DNA of 64,000 bases from JBPYFK01 sp051984675 (GTDB taxonomy: Bacteria > Actinomycetota > Actinomycetes > Mycobacteriales > Pseudonocardiaceae). Position 1 is the first letter of the stretch. Every line of letters starts with the position of its first letter. Positions 16,539-25,347 of the stretch are shown one piece after another. The stretch lies in assembly GCA_051984675.1 (NCBI GenBank), contig JBPYFK010000111.1, positions 60,280 to 124,279 on the forward strand, written 5' to 3'. The position numbers and the translations under genes are program-made. The notes under the pieces are model-generated. The model was not told where the DNA came from and searched no databases. It saw nothing but the letters and a program-made list of their open reading frames with translations.

Positions 16539-17675
16539 TCAGCTCAGCTTCGACACGACCCAGTCGATGGCGCCGGTGAGGGTGCTGACGTCGTCCGGCT
16601 CGATCGCCGGGAACATGCCGACGCGCAGCTGGTTGCGGCCGAGCTTGCGGTACGGCTCGACGTCCACGATGCCGTTGGCGCGCAGCGCCTGGGCCACGGC
16701 GGAGGCGTCGATCGAGTCCGCGAAGTCAACCGTTCCGACCACCTGGGAGCGCTTCGCCGGGTCGGACACGAACGGCGTCGCGTACTCCGAACCCTCCGCC
16801 CACGAGTACAGGCGCTGCGACGACTCGCCGGTGCGCTTGACGCACCAGTCCAGACCGCCCTGGCCGAGCATCCACTCGATCTGGTCCGCCAGCAGGAACA
16901 GGGTGGCCACAGCGGGGGTGTTGTAGGTCTGGTTCTTCCGCGAGTTGTCCAGCGCCGTGGTCAGCGACAGGAACTCCGGCACCCAGCGGTCGGACTTGCC
17001 GATCTCCTCGACCCGCTGCAGCGCGGCCGGGCTCATCGCGGCGAGCCACAGACCGCCGTCGGAGGCGAAGCACTTCTGCGGGGCGAAGTAGTACACGTCG
17101 AAGTCGGCCGCGTTGACCGGCAGGCCACCGGCACCCGACGTCGCGTCGATCGCGATCAGCGCGTTCTCCGAGCCCGCCGGGCGGGTCGGGTGGAGCATGA
17201 CGCCGGTCGAGGTCTCGTTGTGCGCCCAGCCGATGAGGTCCACGCTCGGGTCGGAGACCGGCGTCGGAGCGTCGCCCGGCTCGGACTCCACCACGACCGG
17301 GTCGGCCAGGAACGGCGCATCCTTGGTGGCCTTGGCGAACTTCGAGGAGAACTCGCCATAAGTCAGGTGCAGGGCACGCTCACGCACCAGGCCGAACGCG
17401 GCGGCGTCCCAGAAGGCGGTTGTGCCGCCGACCCCGAGCACCACCTCGTAGCCCTCGGGTAGCGAGAACAGCTGGGCCAAGCCCTCGCGGACGCGGCGGA
17501 CCAGCGACTTGATCGGCTTCTGCCGGTGCGAGGTCCCCATGACCGCAGCGCCCTCGTTCGCGAGCCGGGCGAGTTGCTCCGGCCGCACCTTGGAGGGGCC
17601 ACAGCCGAACCGCCCGTCGGAGGGTTTGAGTTCGGCGGGGAGCTGCAAGGTCGTCGGGTCTGCGGTCTGCGTCAT
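16539..17675 (-). CDS. serC: phosphoserine transaminase
   Basis: 378 aa from ATG 17673-17675 with RBS GGAGGCG. Actinobacterial-type SerC (LKPSDGRFGCGPSKVR start), PLP-binding Lys in YYFAPQKCF, and substrate-region motifs GTSHRQKPIK and HNETSTGV. Converts 3-phosphohydroxypyruvate plus glutamate to phosphoserine plus 2-oxoglutarate in serine biosynthesis; cytoplasmic class V aminotransferase. Longer starts (17711) lack an RBS. The region upstream to the citA terminator carries its promoter. Confidence 0.95.
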   Translation of the reverse strand: MTQTADPTTLQLPAELKPSDGRFGCGPSKVRPEQLARLANEGAAVMGTSHRQKPIKSLVRRVREGLAQLFSLPEGYEVVLGVGGTTAFWDAAAFGLVRERALHLTYGEFSSKFAKATKDAPFLADPVVVESEPGDAPTPVSDPSVDLIGWAHNETSTGVMLHPTRPAGSENALIAIDATSGAGGLPVNAADFDVYYFAPQKCFASDGGLWLAAMSPAALQRVEEIGKSDRWVPEFLSLTTALDNSRKNQTYNTPAVATLFLLADQIEWMLGQGGLDWCVKRTGESSQRLYSWAEGSEYATPFVSDPAKRSQVVGTVDFADSIDASAVAQALRANGIVDVEPYRKLGRNQLRVGMFPAIEPDDVSTLTGAIDWVVSKLS

Positions 17676-17983
17676 TCGGCGCCTCCGGTCGTCCGGTTGT
17701 GACATGTGCACGTGTCAGCTGCCCTGTCCCTGTTCGCACCGGCGCCGTTGCCGGCAGGCCAGCTTCGCGGCCAGCGACTGGTTACTGACCGCTATGTTGC
17801 TCTCGTGCTACTCCGGCCCGTGCACGGGGTCCGGTCGGTGAATCGAACTTAGTGGTCCGCAGGGGCTCCTGGCCAGCATTCGTGACCCGTTACGCCCGGG
17901 ATCTCGGGGTCGAAATGCGCCGATGACCTCGCCATTCGCCGTGTTATAAGTAGTTTCACGACATTTTCCGGCGGTGTGTGGTC
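17676..17983. other. serC upstream region
   Basis: About 300 bp without a coding frame. AT-richer patches (TTATAAGTAGTTTCAC near 17944; CTATGTTGCTCTC near 17792) are the likeliest promoter locations; nothing firm was identified. Confidence 0.4.
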
Positions 17984-18034
17984 GCTACGCGCGGTTACCG
18001 GGCAGGTGCCCGGTAACCGCACACGCTGCGTAGC
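17984..18034 (-). terminator. two-tier hairpin terminator of citA
   Basis: A perfect 14-bp inverted repeat (GCGGTTACCGGGCA / TGCCCGGTAACCGC) is nested in an outer 7-bp stem (GCTACGC / GCGTAGC). It begins 9 bp past the citA stop codon. No T tract. Confidence 0.8.
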
Positions 18035-18042
18035 GATGGCGA

Positions 18043-19200
18043 TCAGGCGGCAGCCGGTTGCAGCGGCGTGACCGTGTCCCAGCCCTCGACGTCCTCGGGC
18101 AGGCGCGCATCGGGGCCGGTGTACTGCGCGGACGGCCGCACCAGGCGGCCGGTGCGCTTCTGCTCCAGCACGTGCGCGGCCCAGCCGGCGGTGCGGGCGC
18201 AGGTGAACATCGCCGGCATCATCACCGTCGGGACCTCCGCGAAGTCGAGGATGACCGCCGCCCAGAACTCCACGTTCGTTTCGATCGGCCGGTCGGGGCG
18301 GCGCTCCCGCAGCACCTCGAGCGCGGCCTGCTCCAGCGCGGAGGCGACTTCGTAGCGCGGAGCCCCGAGTTCCTGGCAGGTGCGGCGCAGCACGCGCGCC
18401 CGCGGGTCCTCCGCGCGGTAGACGCGGTGACCGAAGCCCATCAGCCGCTCCCCGCGGTCCAGGATCGACTCGACGACCCGGCGGGCGTCGCCGACGCGCT
18501 CGACTTCCTCGATCATCGGCAGCACCCGCGCCGGCGCGCCGCCGTGCAACGGGCCCGACATAGCGCCGATCGCGCCGGACAGCGCCGCGGAGGCATCCGC
18601 GCCGGTGGAGGCGATGACCCGGGCGGTGAAGGTGGACGCGTTCAGGCCGTGCTCGGCGGCGGACACCCAGTAGGCGTCCAGGGCCCGGACGTGCGCGGGG
18701 TTGATGTGGTCCCGCCAGCGCATGAGGAAGCGCTCAGTGACCGTTGAGCACTCGTCGATCCGACGCTGCGGCACAGCGGGCCGGTCGTTGCCCCGGGCGG
18801 ACTGTCCGACGTAGGACAGCGCGGTGACGGAGGCCAGGGCCAGGTCTCGCCGGGCCTGGTCGTCGTCGATGTCCAGCAGCGGCTGGAGGCCGTGCGCGGG
18901 CGCGAGCGCGGCGACCCCGGCCTGCGCGTCGGCCCGCACGTCCCCGCTGCGCAGCGGCAGGGTGCTCGCGCCGGCCGGCGGGAGCGGGTCGCCGAAGCGG
19001 CCGTCGACCAGCAGCGCCCAGACGTCACCGTAGGTCACCTTGCCGGCAAGGTCTTCGATGTCCACGCCCCGGTAGCGGAGCGCGCCGCCGTCCCGGTCCG
19101 GCTCGGCGATCTCGGTGTGGAACGCGACCACGCCCTCCAGACCGGGCCGGAAGACCTGTTCGTCGGCGGAAGTGCGGGAGTCGTGCACCCCGTTGCGCAT
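18043..19200 (-). CDS. citA: citrate synthase 2
   Basis: 385 aa from ATG 19198-19200. Citrate synthase fold with active-site His in GPLHGGAPARV and in LMGFGHRVYRAEDPR, and the catalytic Asp region near FWAAVILDFAEVPT. Condenses acetyl-CoA with oxaloacetate. It is the short CitA (Rv0889c) type, distinct from the longer GltA encoded at 31-32.4 kb; it may act on alternative acyl-CoAs or as a stationary-phase enzyme (inference). Divergent from the urease operon. Confidence 0.9.
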   Translation of the reverse strand: MRNGVHDSRTSADEQVFRPGLEGVVAFHTEIAEPDRDGGALRYRGVDIEDLAGKVTYGDVWALLVDGRFGDPLPPAGASTLPLRSGDVRADAQAGVAALAPAHGLQPLLDIDDDQARRDLALASVTALSYVGQSARGNDRPAVPQRRIDECSTVTERFLMRWRDHINPAHVRALDAYWVSAAEHGLNASTFTARVIASTGADASAALSGAIGAMSGPLHGGAPARVLPMIEEVERVGDARRVVESILDRGERLMGFGHRVYRAEDPRARVLRRTCQELGAPRYEVASALEQAALEVLRERRPDRPIETNVEFWAAVILDFAEVPTVMMPAMFTCARTAGWAAHVLEQKRTGRLVRPSAQYTGPDARLPEDVEGWDTVTPLQPAAA

Positions 19201-19524
19201 GGCTGCCTCGTTTCCTGTGTCGTCACGGAGACGGTGTCATTGCGACCTAGCCACGAACGGCTGAGCGTGGCTGGGGAGTGGCGGGGTGCTGACACGATCC
19301 CTCGATCGATGCGACATAGAGTGCACCTCCGGGGTGGCACCGGGCAATGACAACCAGCCGTTCGATCCGCCCGGATGACCGAAATCACACGCGTGTTTCC
19401 TGGGGTTTCGCCGTTGTGAATTCTTTTCGCAATTCGGTCAGGAGGGGGCAAAAACCCGAAAGTGCCCGAGAAATCGCAGCGTACGGCAGTGCAAGCCTGG
19501 CCTGCTTAATGTTAAACAGAACAG
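19201..19524. other. divergent control region citA/ureA
   Basis: 324 bp. Contains two GTTTC half-sites (19395-19399, 19405-19409) at 10-bp spacing, an AT-rich stretch GAATTCTTTTCGCAATTC (19419-19436) and a low-GC TTAATGTTAAACAG just before ureA. Urease operons of actinomycetes are often GlnR-controlled, but the spacing here does not match the 11-bp GlnR periodicity, so no GlnR site is claimed. Confidence 0.4.
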
Positions 19525-19827
19525 ATGCAACTCGCTCCGCACGAGCGCGACAAGCTCCTCGTCCACGTGGCAGCGCAGCTCGCCAAGAGTCGGTTGGAGC
19601 GCGGGCTGCGGCTGAACTACCCGGAGGCAGTCGCGCTGATCACCGAGCACGTGGTCGAGGGGGCGCGGGACGGGCGCACCGTCAGCGAGCTGATGGACAG
19701 CGGTCGCACGGTGTTGCGGCACGACCAGGTGCTTGACGGCGTCCCCGAGATGCTGCACGACGTGCAGGTCGAGGCAACCTTCCCGGACGGCACGAAGCTG
19801 GTCACAGTCCACGATCCGATCAGCTAG
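19525..19827 (+). CDS. ureA: urease subunit gamma
   Basis: 100 aa from ATG 19525, the usual length. Family start MQLAPHERDKLLVHVAAQLA, then RGLRLNYPEAVALITEHVVEGARDG and the C-terminal VQVEATFPDGTKLVTVHDPI. Structural subunit of the cytoplasmic nickel enzyme that hydrolyses urea to ammonia and carbamate. First gene of ureABCFGD. Confidence 0.97.
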   Translation: MQLAPHERDKLLVHVAAQLAKSRLERGLRLNYPEAVALITEHVVEGARDGRTVSELMDSGRTVLRHDQVLDGVPEMLHDVQVEATFPDGTKLVTVHDPIS

Positions 19828-19856
19828 CGGGCCGATCAGCTAGCGGGCCGATCAGC
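19817..19856 (+). repeat. 16-bp tandem duplication at ureA-ureB junction
   Basis: CGATCAGCTAGCGGGC occurs at 19817-19832 and 19833-19848, with a partial third copy to 19856. It spans the ureA stop codon and lengthens the ureA-ureB gap to 60 bp. Confidence 0.9.
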
Positions 19857-19887
19857 GCCGAAGCCGATCGTGAAGGGGAGCCAGCAC

Positions 19888-20259
19888 GTGAGCGTGCATC
19901 CAGGGCAGATCATCACCGCGCCGTCGCCAGTGCCGCTGAACCCCGGCCGCGAGCGAGTGCGGCTCACCGTGGTCAACGCCGGCGACCGTCCCGTTCAGGT
20001 GGGGTCGCACTACCACTTCGCTGCCGCCAATCCGGCACTGCGGTTCGACCGGGAGCGCGCGTGGGGGCACCGCCTCGACATCCCCGCCGGTACGGCGGTG
20101 CGTTTCGAGCCCGGCGTGGAGCGCGAGGTCGACCTGGTGCCCTTGGCCGGTGAGCGGATCGTGCGCGGCCTGCGGCCGGAGTGGGCCGGACGGCTCGACG
20201 ACAGGACGAGCGAGCCGGGGGAGATCGAGTACGGCGGTAAGGGAGAAGGACACGCATGA
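19888..20259 (+). CDS. ureB: urease subunit beta
   Basis: 123 aa from GTG 19888, chosen because AAGGGGAG lies 9 bp upstream; ATG-like starts before it would remove the RBS. Beta-barrel motifs are VTVVNAGDRPVQVGSHYHFAAAN and AWGHRLDIPAGTAVRFEPG. Structural subunit of urease. Its stop overlaps the ureC ATG by 4 bp. Confidence 0.96.
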   Translation: MSVHPGQIITAPSPVPLNPGRERVRLTVVNAGDRPVQVGSHYHFAAANPALRFDRERAWGHRLDIPAGTAVRFEPGVEREVDLVPLAGERIVRGLRPEWAGRLDDRTSEPGEIEYGGKGEGHA

Positions 20260-21980
20260 CGTCCTCGATCGATCGGCACCGCTACGTCGAACTGTTCGGC
20301 CCGACCACGGGGGACCGGATTCGGCTGGCCGACACCAACCTGCTCGTCGAGGTCACCGAGGACCGCAGTATGGGTCCAGCGGGTTCCGGCGACGAGACGG
20401 TGTTCGGCGGCGGGAAGGTGATCCGCGAGTCCATGGGCCAGTCGGTGGCCACTCGCGCCGAGGGAGCCCCGGACGTCGTGATAACCGGCGCGGTGGTCCT
20501 GGACCACTGGGGTGTGGTCAAAGCCGACATCGGCATCCGCGACGGCCGGATCGTCGGCATCGGAAAGGCCGGTAACCCGGACATCGCCGACGGCGTCGAC
20601 CCGGCCCTGGTGGTCGGGCCGTCCACGGAGGTCGTCGCCGGAAACGGCAAGATCGTCACCGCCGGGGGCGTGGACTGCCACGTGCACTTCATCTGCCCGC
20701 AGGCGGTAGAAACCGCGCTGGCCAGCGGTCTGACCACGCTGGTCGGCGGCGGCACCGGCCCGGCCGAGGGCAGCAAGGCCACGACGGTCACGCCGGGTGC
20801 GTGGAACCTCGGCCGCATGCTGACCGCCCTGGACGACCTCCCGGTGAACATCCTGCTGCTCGGCAAGGGCAACACGATGCGAGGTGAGGCGCTGACCGAG
20901 CAGATCCTCGGTGGTGCCGGCGGGTTCAAGCTGCACGAGGACTGGGGCACCACACCGGCCGTGATCGACAGCGCACTGCGCTGCGCCGAGGAGTTCGGCG
21001 TGCAGGTGGCCATCCACACCGACACGCTCAACGAGGCCGGCTTCCTGGAGTCCACATTGGACGCCGTCAACGGCCGGTCGATCAACGCCTACCACGCCGA
21101 GGGTGCCGGTGGCGGGCACGCGCCGGACATCATCAAGGTGGCCGCGCATGCCAACATCCTGCCGTCGTCGACGAACCCGACCCGGCCGCACACGGTGAAC
21201 ACCATCGACGAGCACCTGGACATGCTGATGGTGTGTCACCACCTCAACCCGTCCGTGCCGGAGGACCTGGCGTTCGCCGAAAGTCGCATCCGGCCGTCGA
21301 CGATCGCGGCCGAGGACGTGCTGCATGACCTCGGCGCGATCTCGATGATCAGCTCGGACGCGCAGGCGATGGGCCGCATTGGCGAGGTCATCCTGCGCAC
21401 CTGGCAGACCGCGCACGTCATGAAGGACCGACGTGGGGCGCTTCCCGGCGACGGGGACGCGGACAACCTCCGCGCCCGTCGCTACGTCGCGAAGTACACC
21501 ATCAACCCGGCACGCACGCATGGTTTGGACCACGAGATCGGGTCGGTCGAGGTCGGGAAGATGGCCGACCTGGTGCTGTGGGACCCGAAGTTCTTCGGTG
21601 TGCGCCCGCACCTCGTACTCAAGAGCGGGTTCACGGCGTGGTCGCAGATGGGCGACGCGAACGCCTCGATCCCGACGCCACAGCCGATGGTCGGCCGCCC
21701 GATGTTTGGTGCGTCCGGGCGCAGCGCAGCCAACAGTAGTGTGCATTTCGTCGCGCCCGCAGCGTTGGAGGACGGTTTGGCCGAGCGGCTCGCATTGCGG
21801 CGGCAACTGGTCGGCGTGCGCGACACGCGTGCCGTGACCAAGGCGTCGATGCTGCTCAACGACGCGACCCCGGACGTCAGCGTGGACCCGGACAGCTTTG
21901 CCGTGCGCATCGACGGCGAGTTGGTGGAACCCCAGCCGGTCTCGGAACTTCCGATGGCCCAGCGGTATTTCCTGTTCTGA
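20256..21980 (+). CDS. ureC: urease subunit alpha (catalytic)
   Basis: 574 aa. Amidohydrolase with all nickel-site elements: His142 and His144 (DCHVHF), the carbamylated Lys225 (GGFKLHEDWG), metal-ligand His in AIHTDTLNE and YHAEGAGGGHAPD, active-site flap CHHLNPSVPEDLAFAESRIR, and the Asp ligand in SSDAQAMG. Full length and intact. The stop TGA shares one base with the ureF ATG. Confidence 0.98.
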   Translation: MTSSIDRHRYVELFGPTTGDRIRLADTNLLVEVTEDRSMGPAGSGDETVFGGGKVIRESMGQSVATRAEGAPDVVITGAVVLDHWGVVKADIGIRDGRIVGIGKAGNPDIADGVDPALVVGPSTEVVAGNGKIVTAGGVDCHVHFICPQAVETALASGLTTLVGGGTGPAEGSKATTVTPGAWNLGRMLTALDDLPVNILLLGKGNTMRGEALTEQILGGAGGFKLHEDWGTTPAVIDSALRCAEEFGVQVAIHTDTLNEAGFLESTLDAVNGRSINAYHAEGAGGGHAPDIIKVAAHANILPSSTNPTRPHTVNTIDEHLDMLMVCHHLNPSVPEDLAFAESRIRPSTIAAEDVLHDLGAISMISSDAQAMGRIGEVILRTWQTAHVMKDRRGALPGDGDADNLRARRYVAKYTINPARTHGLDHEIGSVEVGKMADLVLWDPKFFGVRPHLVLKSGFTAWSQMGDANASIPTPQPMVGRPMFGASGRSAANSSVHFVAPAALEDGLAERLALRRQLVGVRDTRAVTKASMLLNDATPDVSVDPDSFAVRIDGELVEPQPVSELPMAQRYFLF

Positions 21981-22675
21981 TGCGTACCAGTGGTCTGGGA
22001 CTGCTCGCGCTGGCGGACGCCCGGTTCCCCGGCGGCGGGCACGTGCACTCCGGTGGGGTCGAGGAAGCCGCCTCGCGGGGGCAGATCACGGGAGTTGGGG
22101 ATCTGCGCGAGTTCCTGCTCGGGAGGCTGCACGGAGCTGGCGCACTGTCCGCGATTTTCGCCGCTACGGCGACGCATTCAGCCATCCGCCGTGTCCGAAG
22201 TGGATACTGGCGGGTGCTGGACGCTGAGATGGACGCGCGCACCCCCTCGCCCGCGCAGCGGGAGACGTCCCGGGCGCAGGGCCGAGGTACGGCACGTGCG
22301 GGGGCAGCGGCATGGCCGTCGGATGCGCTGGATGACCTGCTGGCCGTGACCCCGCGACCACATCACGCGATCGTGCTCGGCGTGCTCGCCGCCGCTGCCG
22401 GCAGCGGGCCCCGAGAGGCGGCCCTGGCCGCCGGCTACCTCGCCGTCAGCGGCGCGTCGTCGGCCGGCGTCCGCCTGCTCGGACTCGACCCGATGGCGGT
22501 GAACGCCGTGCTGGCCGGGCTCGCCGACCAGCTCGACGCCGTCGCCGACAAGGCGGCGCGAGCAGCGGGCCTGCAACCCGCCGACCTCCCGGCGCCCGGC
22601 GCACCCGCTCTCGACCTGCTCGCCGAGGCGCACAATCGACATCACCGGGAAGAGGTGCGTCTGTTTGCTTCCTGA
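21980..22675 (+). CDS. ureF: urease accessory protein UreF
   Basis: 231 aa from ATG 21980. All-helical UreF family: ALADARFPGGGHVHSGGVE start, GVLAAAAGSGPREAALAAGYLAVSG centre and C-terminal SASSAGVRLLGLD-like helix. It joins UreD and UreG on apo-urease and gates GTP hydrolysis during nickel insertion. Somewhat divergent, as is usual in actinomycetes. Confidence 0.93.
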   Translation: MRTSGLGLLALADARFPGGGHVHSGGVEEAASRGQITGVGDLREFLLGRLHGAGALSAIFAATATHSAIRRVRSGYWRVLDAEMDARTPSPAQRETSRAQGRGTARAGAAAWPSDALDDLLAVTPRPHHAIVLGVLAAAAGSGPREAALAAGYLAVSGASSAGVRLLGLDPMAVNAVLAGLADQLDAVADKAARAAGLQPADLPAPGAPALDLLAEAHNRHHREEVRLFAS

Positions 22676-23429
22676 GCGGCACGAACACGGCCCTGCTGGA
22701 CAAGGGCCCCGACAAGGGCGCCGCCAAGGGCCCCGACTGGCGCGTGGACACGGGCACGACCACCCGGTCAGCTTCGACCCCACCGCGACCCGGCCGGACT
22801 GGCACGCACCCGTCCCTGGCCTGGGTCGTTCGTTCCGCCTCGGCATCGGCGGGCCGGTCGGCAGCGGCAAGACCGCGCTGACGGCCGCGCTGTGCCGGGC
22901 GCTGGGCGCGGAGGTCGACCTCGCGGTGGTCACCAACGACATCTACACCACGGAGGACGCCGACTTCCTCCGCTCGGCCGGGGTGCTGGACATGGACCGG
23001 ATCGAGGCCGTGCAGACCGGCGCCTGCCCGCATACCGCCATCCGGGACGACATCACCGCGAACCTGGACGCGGTCGAACGTCTCGAACAGCGCCACCCGG
23101 GCCTGCGGCTGGTGATCGTCGAAAGCGGCGGGGACAACCTGACGGCGGTGTTCAGCCGGGGCCTGGCCGATCGGCAGATCTTCGTGGTGGACGTCGCAGG
23201 TGGTGACAAGGTCCCCCGTAAGGGTGGCCCCGGAGTGACGACGGCGGACCTACTTGTGATCAACAAGGTGGACTTGGCGGCTCAGGTCCGCGCGAACATG
23301 GAGGTCATGGTCTCGGACGCGCACCGGATGCGTGGCGGGTTGCCCGTGATCACCCAGTCCTTGACCGAAACCCCGAACGCACCCGATGTCGCCAAGTGGG
23401 TGCGCGAGCAACTCGACGCGCACCCGTGA
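22665..23429 (+). CDS. ureG: urease accessory GTPase UreG
   Basis: 254 aa from TTG 22665, overlapping ureF by 11 bp, with GAAGAGG 9 bp upstream. SIMIBI GTPase: P-loop GPVGSGKT (63-70), metal motif CPH in GACPHTAIRDD, Walker B-like VIVESGGDN, and guanine specificity NKVD. The N-terminal 35 residues are a His- and Gly/Arg-rich tail (RHEHG...RGHGHDHP) that may store nickel, useful as no ureE is present. Part of the tail comes from a 12-bp x3 repeat, so the true start could be slightly downstream. Confidence 0.94.
   Translation: MLPERHEHGPAGQGPRQGRRQGPRLARGHGHDHPVSFDPTATRPDWHAPVPGLGRSFRLGIGGPVGSGKTALTAALCRALGAEVDLAVVTNDIYTTEDADFLRSAGVLDMDRIEAVQTGACPHTAIRDDITANLDAVERLEQRHPGLRLVIVESGGDNLTAVFSRGLADRQIFVVDVAGGDKVPRKGGPGVTTADLLVINKVDLAAQVRANMEVMVSDAHRMRGGLPVITQSLTETPNAPDVAKWVREQLDAHP
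22699..22734 (+). repeat. 12-bp x3 tandem repeat in ureG 5' end
   Basis: GACAAGGGCCCC, GACAAGGGCGCC and GCCAAGGGCCCC, read in the ureG frame as the Gln/Gly/Arg-rich segment GQGPRQGRRQGP between the His patches. Confidence 0.85.
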
Positions 23430-24193
23430 AGGCGCGGGCACTCCTGGCGGTCGAGCTGGCCGCGGACGGGCGCACGGTCGTCCGCGAGTTGCGCTCGCAG
23501 CCACCCGTGACGCTGATGCCGCAGCGCAGGACCGCACCTGGCGCGCCAGCCGTGGTGCACCTCGTCGGGTCGGCGAGCTCGCCGCTCGGCGGTGACCGCG
23601 TTGAGCTGCGGATTCGCGTCGGTGCGCGGGCTCGGTTGCGGCTGCGCGGCACGGCGGCGACGGTGGCGCTGCCGGGGCAGCATCCCGGTCACAGCCAGCA
23701 CGCTGTGCACGTCGAAGTCGCGGACGGCGGCTCGGTCGAATACCTGCCCGAGGCCACGGTCGTGACCGAACGTGCCCACCACCGCACTGAGCTGCGGGTC
23801 GACCTCGGCGAGAGCACGCGCATGCGCTGCCAGGAGACGCTGGTGCTCGGACGGTACGGCGAGCGGCCCGGAGCCCTGCACACGGCGATGCACGTGGTGC
23901 GGGCCGGCATGCCGCTGCTGCGGCAGTCCCTGGACACCGGGCCGGACGTCGGTGGCCCTCGCGTCCTCGCCAGCGCCGGCTACCTGTCCGGCGCACGGGT
24001 GCTGGCCACGGAGGTCCTGGTGTGGGATCACGACCCGGCCGAGGCGTGCGGCGGCCAGTGGTGGTCGCTGGTCCCGCTGGCTGCCGGGGGCGCGCTGGCG
24101 ACAGCGCTGGCCGACGATGCCGTCACAGCCCGTCAGCGCCTGGCCACGGCGGTCGCCCGCCACCCGGACGCGGCAAGCCTGGACATCGGCTGA
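23426..24193 (+). CDS. ureD: urease accessory protein UreD/UreH
   Basis: 255 aa from GTG 23426, overlapping the ureG stop (GTGA). UreD family features: VELAADGRTVVRELRSQPPVTLMPQR, GGDRVELRIRVGARARLRLRGTAA, EYLPEATVVTERAHH and RCQETLVLGRYGE. Scaffold that recruits UreF and UreG to apo-urease and channels nickel. Last gene of the operon; no ureE and no nickel transporter follow within the window. Confidence 0.92.
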   Translation: MKARALLAVELAADGRTVVRELRSQPPVTLMPQRRTAPGAPAVVHLVGSASSPLGGDRVELRIRVGARARLRLRGTAATVALPGQHPGHSQHAVHVEVADGGSVEYLPEATVVTERAHHRTELRVDLGESTRMRCQETLVLGRYGERPGALHTAMHVVRAGMPLLRQSLDTGPDVGGPRVLASAGYLSGARVLATEVLVWDHDPAEACGGQWWSLVPLAAGGALATALADDAVTARQRLATAVARHPDAASLDIG

Positions 24194-24440
24194 GATCGGT
24201 TACGCAGAGTCGTGGCCATTGTTCTGCATCGGTTGCGGAATCGATTGGGTTGATCAATTCATTCTGCGGACACGGGTGGTCCCAGTACTGTCAGAGGCGT
24301 CCTGGTACCGCATTTCTTGCGACTGCGCGCCGAACCCGTACCGTCCGGCACCACGGCCGGGTTTCGTCGATGTCCACCGTGTCCTCGTGCGACGCGGCAT
24401 GGTGAATGCGGGCTTGCCGATCGGATCGGGAGGAGAGCGG

Positions 24441-25094
24441 ATGACCAAGCCGAACGCCACACTGCCGACCATGCGGGTGTCCTACGAAAGCGGACCGCTG
24501 GACGAGGCATCACTCGCGGCGACCTGGTACGAGCAGTTGCAGCGGTGGTTCGACGAGGCAGTTGACGCCAACCTCTCGGAACCGAACGCCATGGTGCTGG
24601 CGACCTCCGACGCCGAGGGGATGCCGTCGTCCCGGGCCGTGCTGTGCAAGGGCTTCGACGAGCGCGGGCTGGTGTTCTTCACCAACTACACGTCGAACAA
24701 GAGCCACGACATGACAGCCACTCGCGTCGCGGCAGCGACCTTCCCGTGGTTCGGGCTGCACCGCCAGGTCAACGTTCATGGCATGGTCGAGAAGGTGGAC
24801 TACGCGGAGACGGCGGAGTACTGGGCGTTGCGCCCGCGCGGCTCACAGCTCGGAGCCTGGGCCTCGCCGCAGTCGCGCGTCGTACATGATCGCTCGGCGC
24901 TGGAATCCTCCCTGTCCGGGATACAACGGCGGTTCGCTGACGCCGAGCGCGTGCCGGTCCCGCCGCACTGGGGCGGCTGGCGGATCGTGCCGGACTACGT
25001 CGAGTTCTGGCAGGGCCGCCCGGACCGCCTGCACGACCGCCTGCGCTTTCGCCACAACAACGACCAGTGGGTGGTCGAACGCCTGGCTCCGTGA
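24441..25094 (+). CDS. pdxH: pyridoxamine 5'-phosphate oxidase
   Basis: 217 aa from ATG 24441 with a strong GGGAGGAG RBS. FMN split-barrel fold: MRVSYESGPLDEASL start, NAMVLATSDAEGMPSSRAVLCKGFDERGLVFFTNY, FPWFGLHRQVNVHG, RPRGSQLGAWASPQS and the C-terminal WVVERLAP. Oxidises PNP or PMP to PLP, cofactor of SerC in this window. Located where mycobacterial synteny would not place it, but the protein is intact and of standard length. Confidence 0.96.
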   Translation: MTKPNATLPTMRVSYESGPLDEASLAATWYEQLQRWFDEAVDANLSEPNAMVLATSDAEGMPSSRAVLCKGFDERGLVFFTNYTSNKSHDMTATRVAAATFPWFGLHRQVNVHGMVEKVDYAETAEYWALRPRGSQLGAWASPQSRVVHDRSALESSLSGIQRRFADAERVPVPPHWGGWRIVPDYVEFWQGRPDRLHDRLRFRHNNDQWVVERLAP

Positions 25095-25119
25095 CTACAT
25101 CAACGACCTGCGGCAGCAA

Positions 25120-25347
25120 ATGAACAAGGGCTTCACCGAGGTACGCGGCAAGCTCGACGCCCGGGCCGCGGGGCAGGAGCGGATCGTCAACCTGCTGAAT
25201 GCCCTGATTTCCCAGCATGGCGGGTCATCCGACGAACGCTGGCCTTCGCCCAGAGACTGTCGTGGCCGTTCGGGCGTGAGGAAAGTCGCGTGCTTGTTAG
25301 CGAGGCTCATGGCTAATCTGGGCAATCGTGCCCGAACGGACCTCTGA
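25120..25347 (+). pseudogene. fragment of a small coiled-coil protein
   Basis: Immediately after pdxH, a frame reads DYINDLRQQMNKGFTEVRGK then LDARAAGQERIVNLLNALIS, an amphipathic helix seen in small actinobacterial proteins. It has no start or RBS of its own except an internal ATG at 25120, and the sequence past SSDE (about 25240) no longer looks protein-like and runs into the next gene's start. Read as the remnant of a small gene; a functional 75-residue peptide cannot be excluded. Confidence 0.3.

Noticed and set aside
19395..19409. GTTTC half-sites as a GlnR box for the urease operon
   Set aside because: Half-sites are 10 bp apart and the other two are missing; the GlnR consensus needs 11-bp periodicity.
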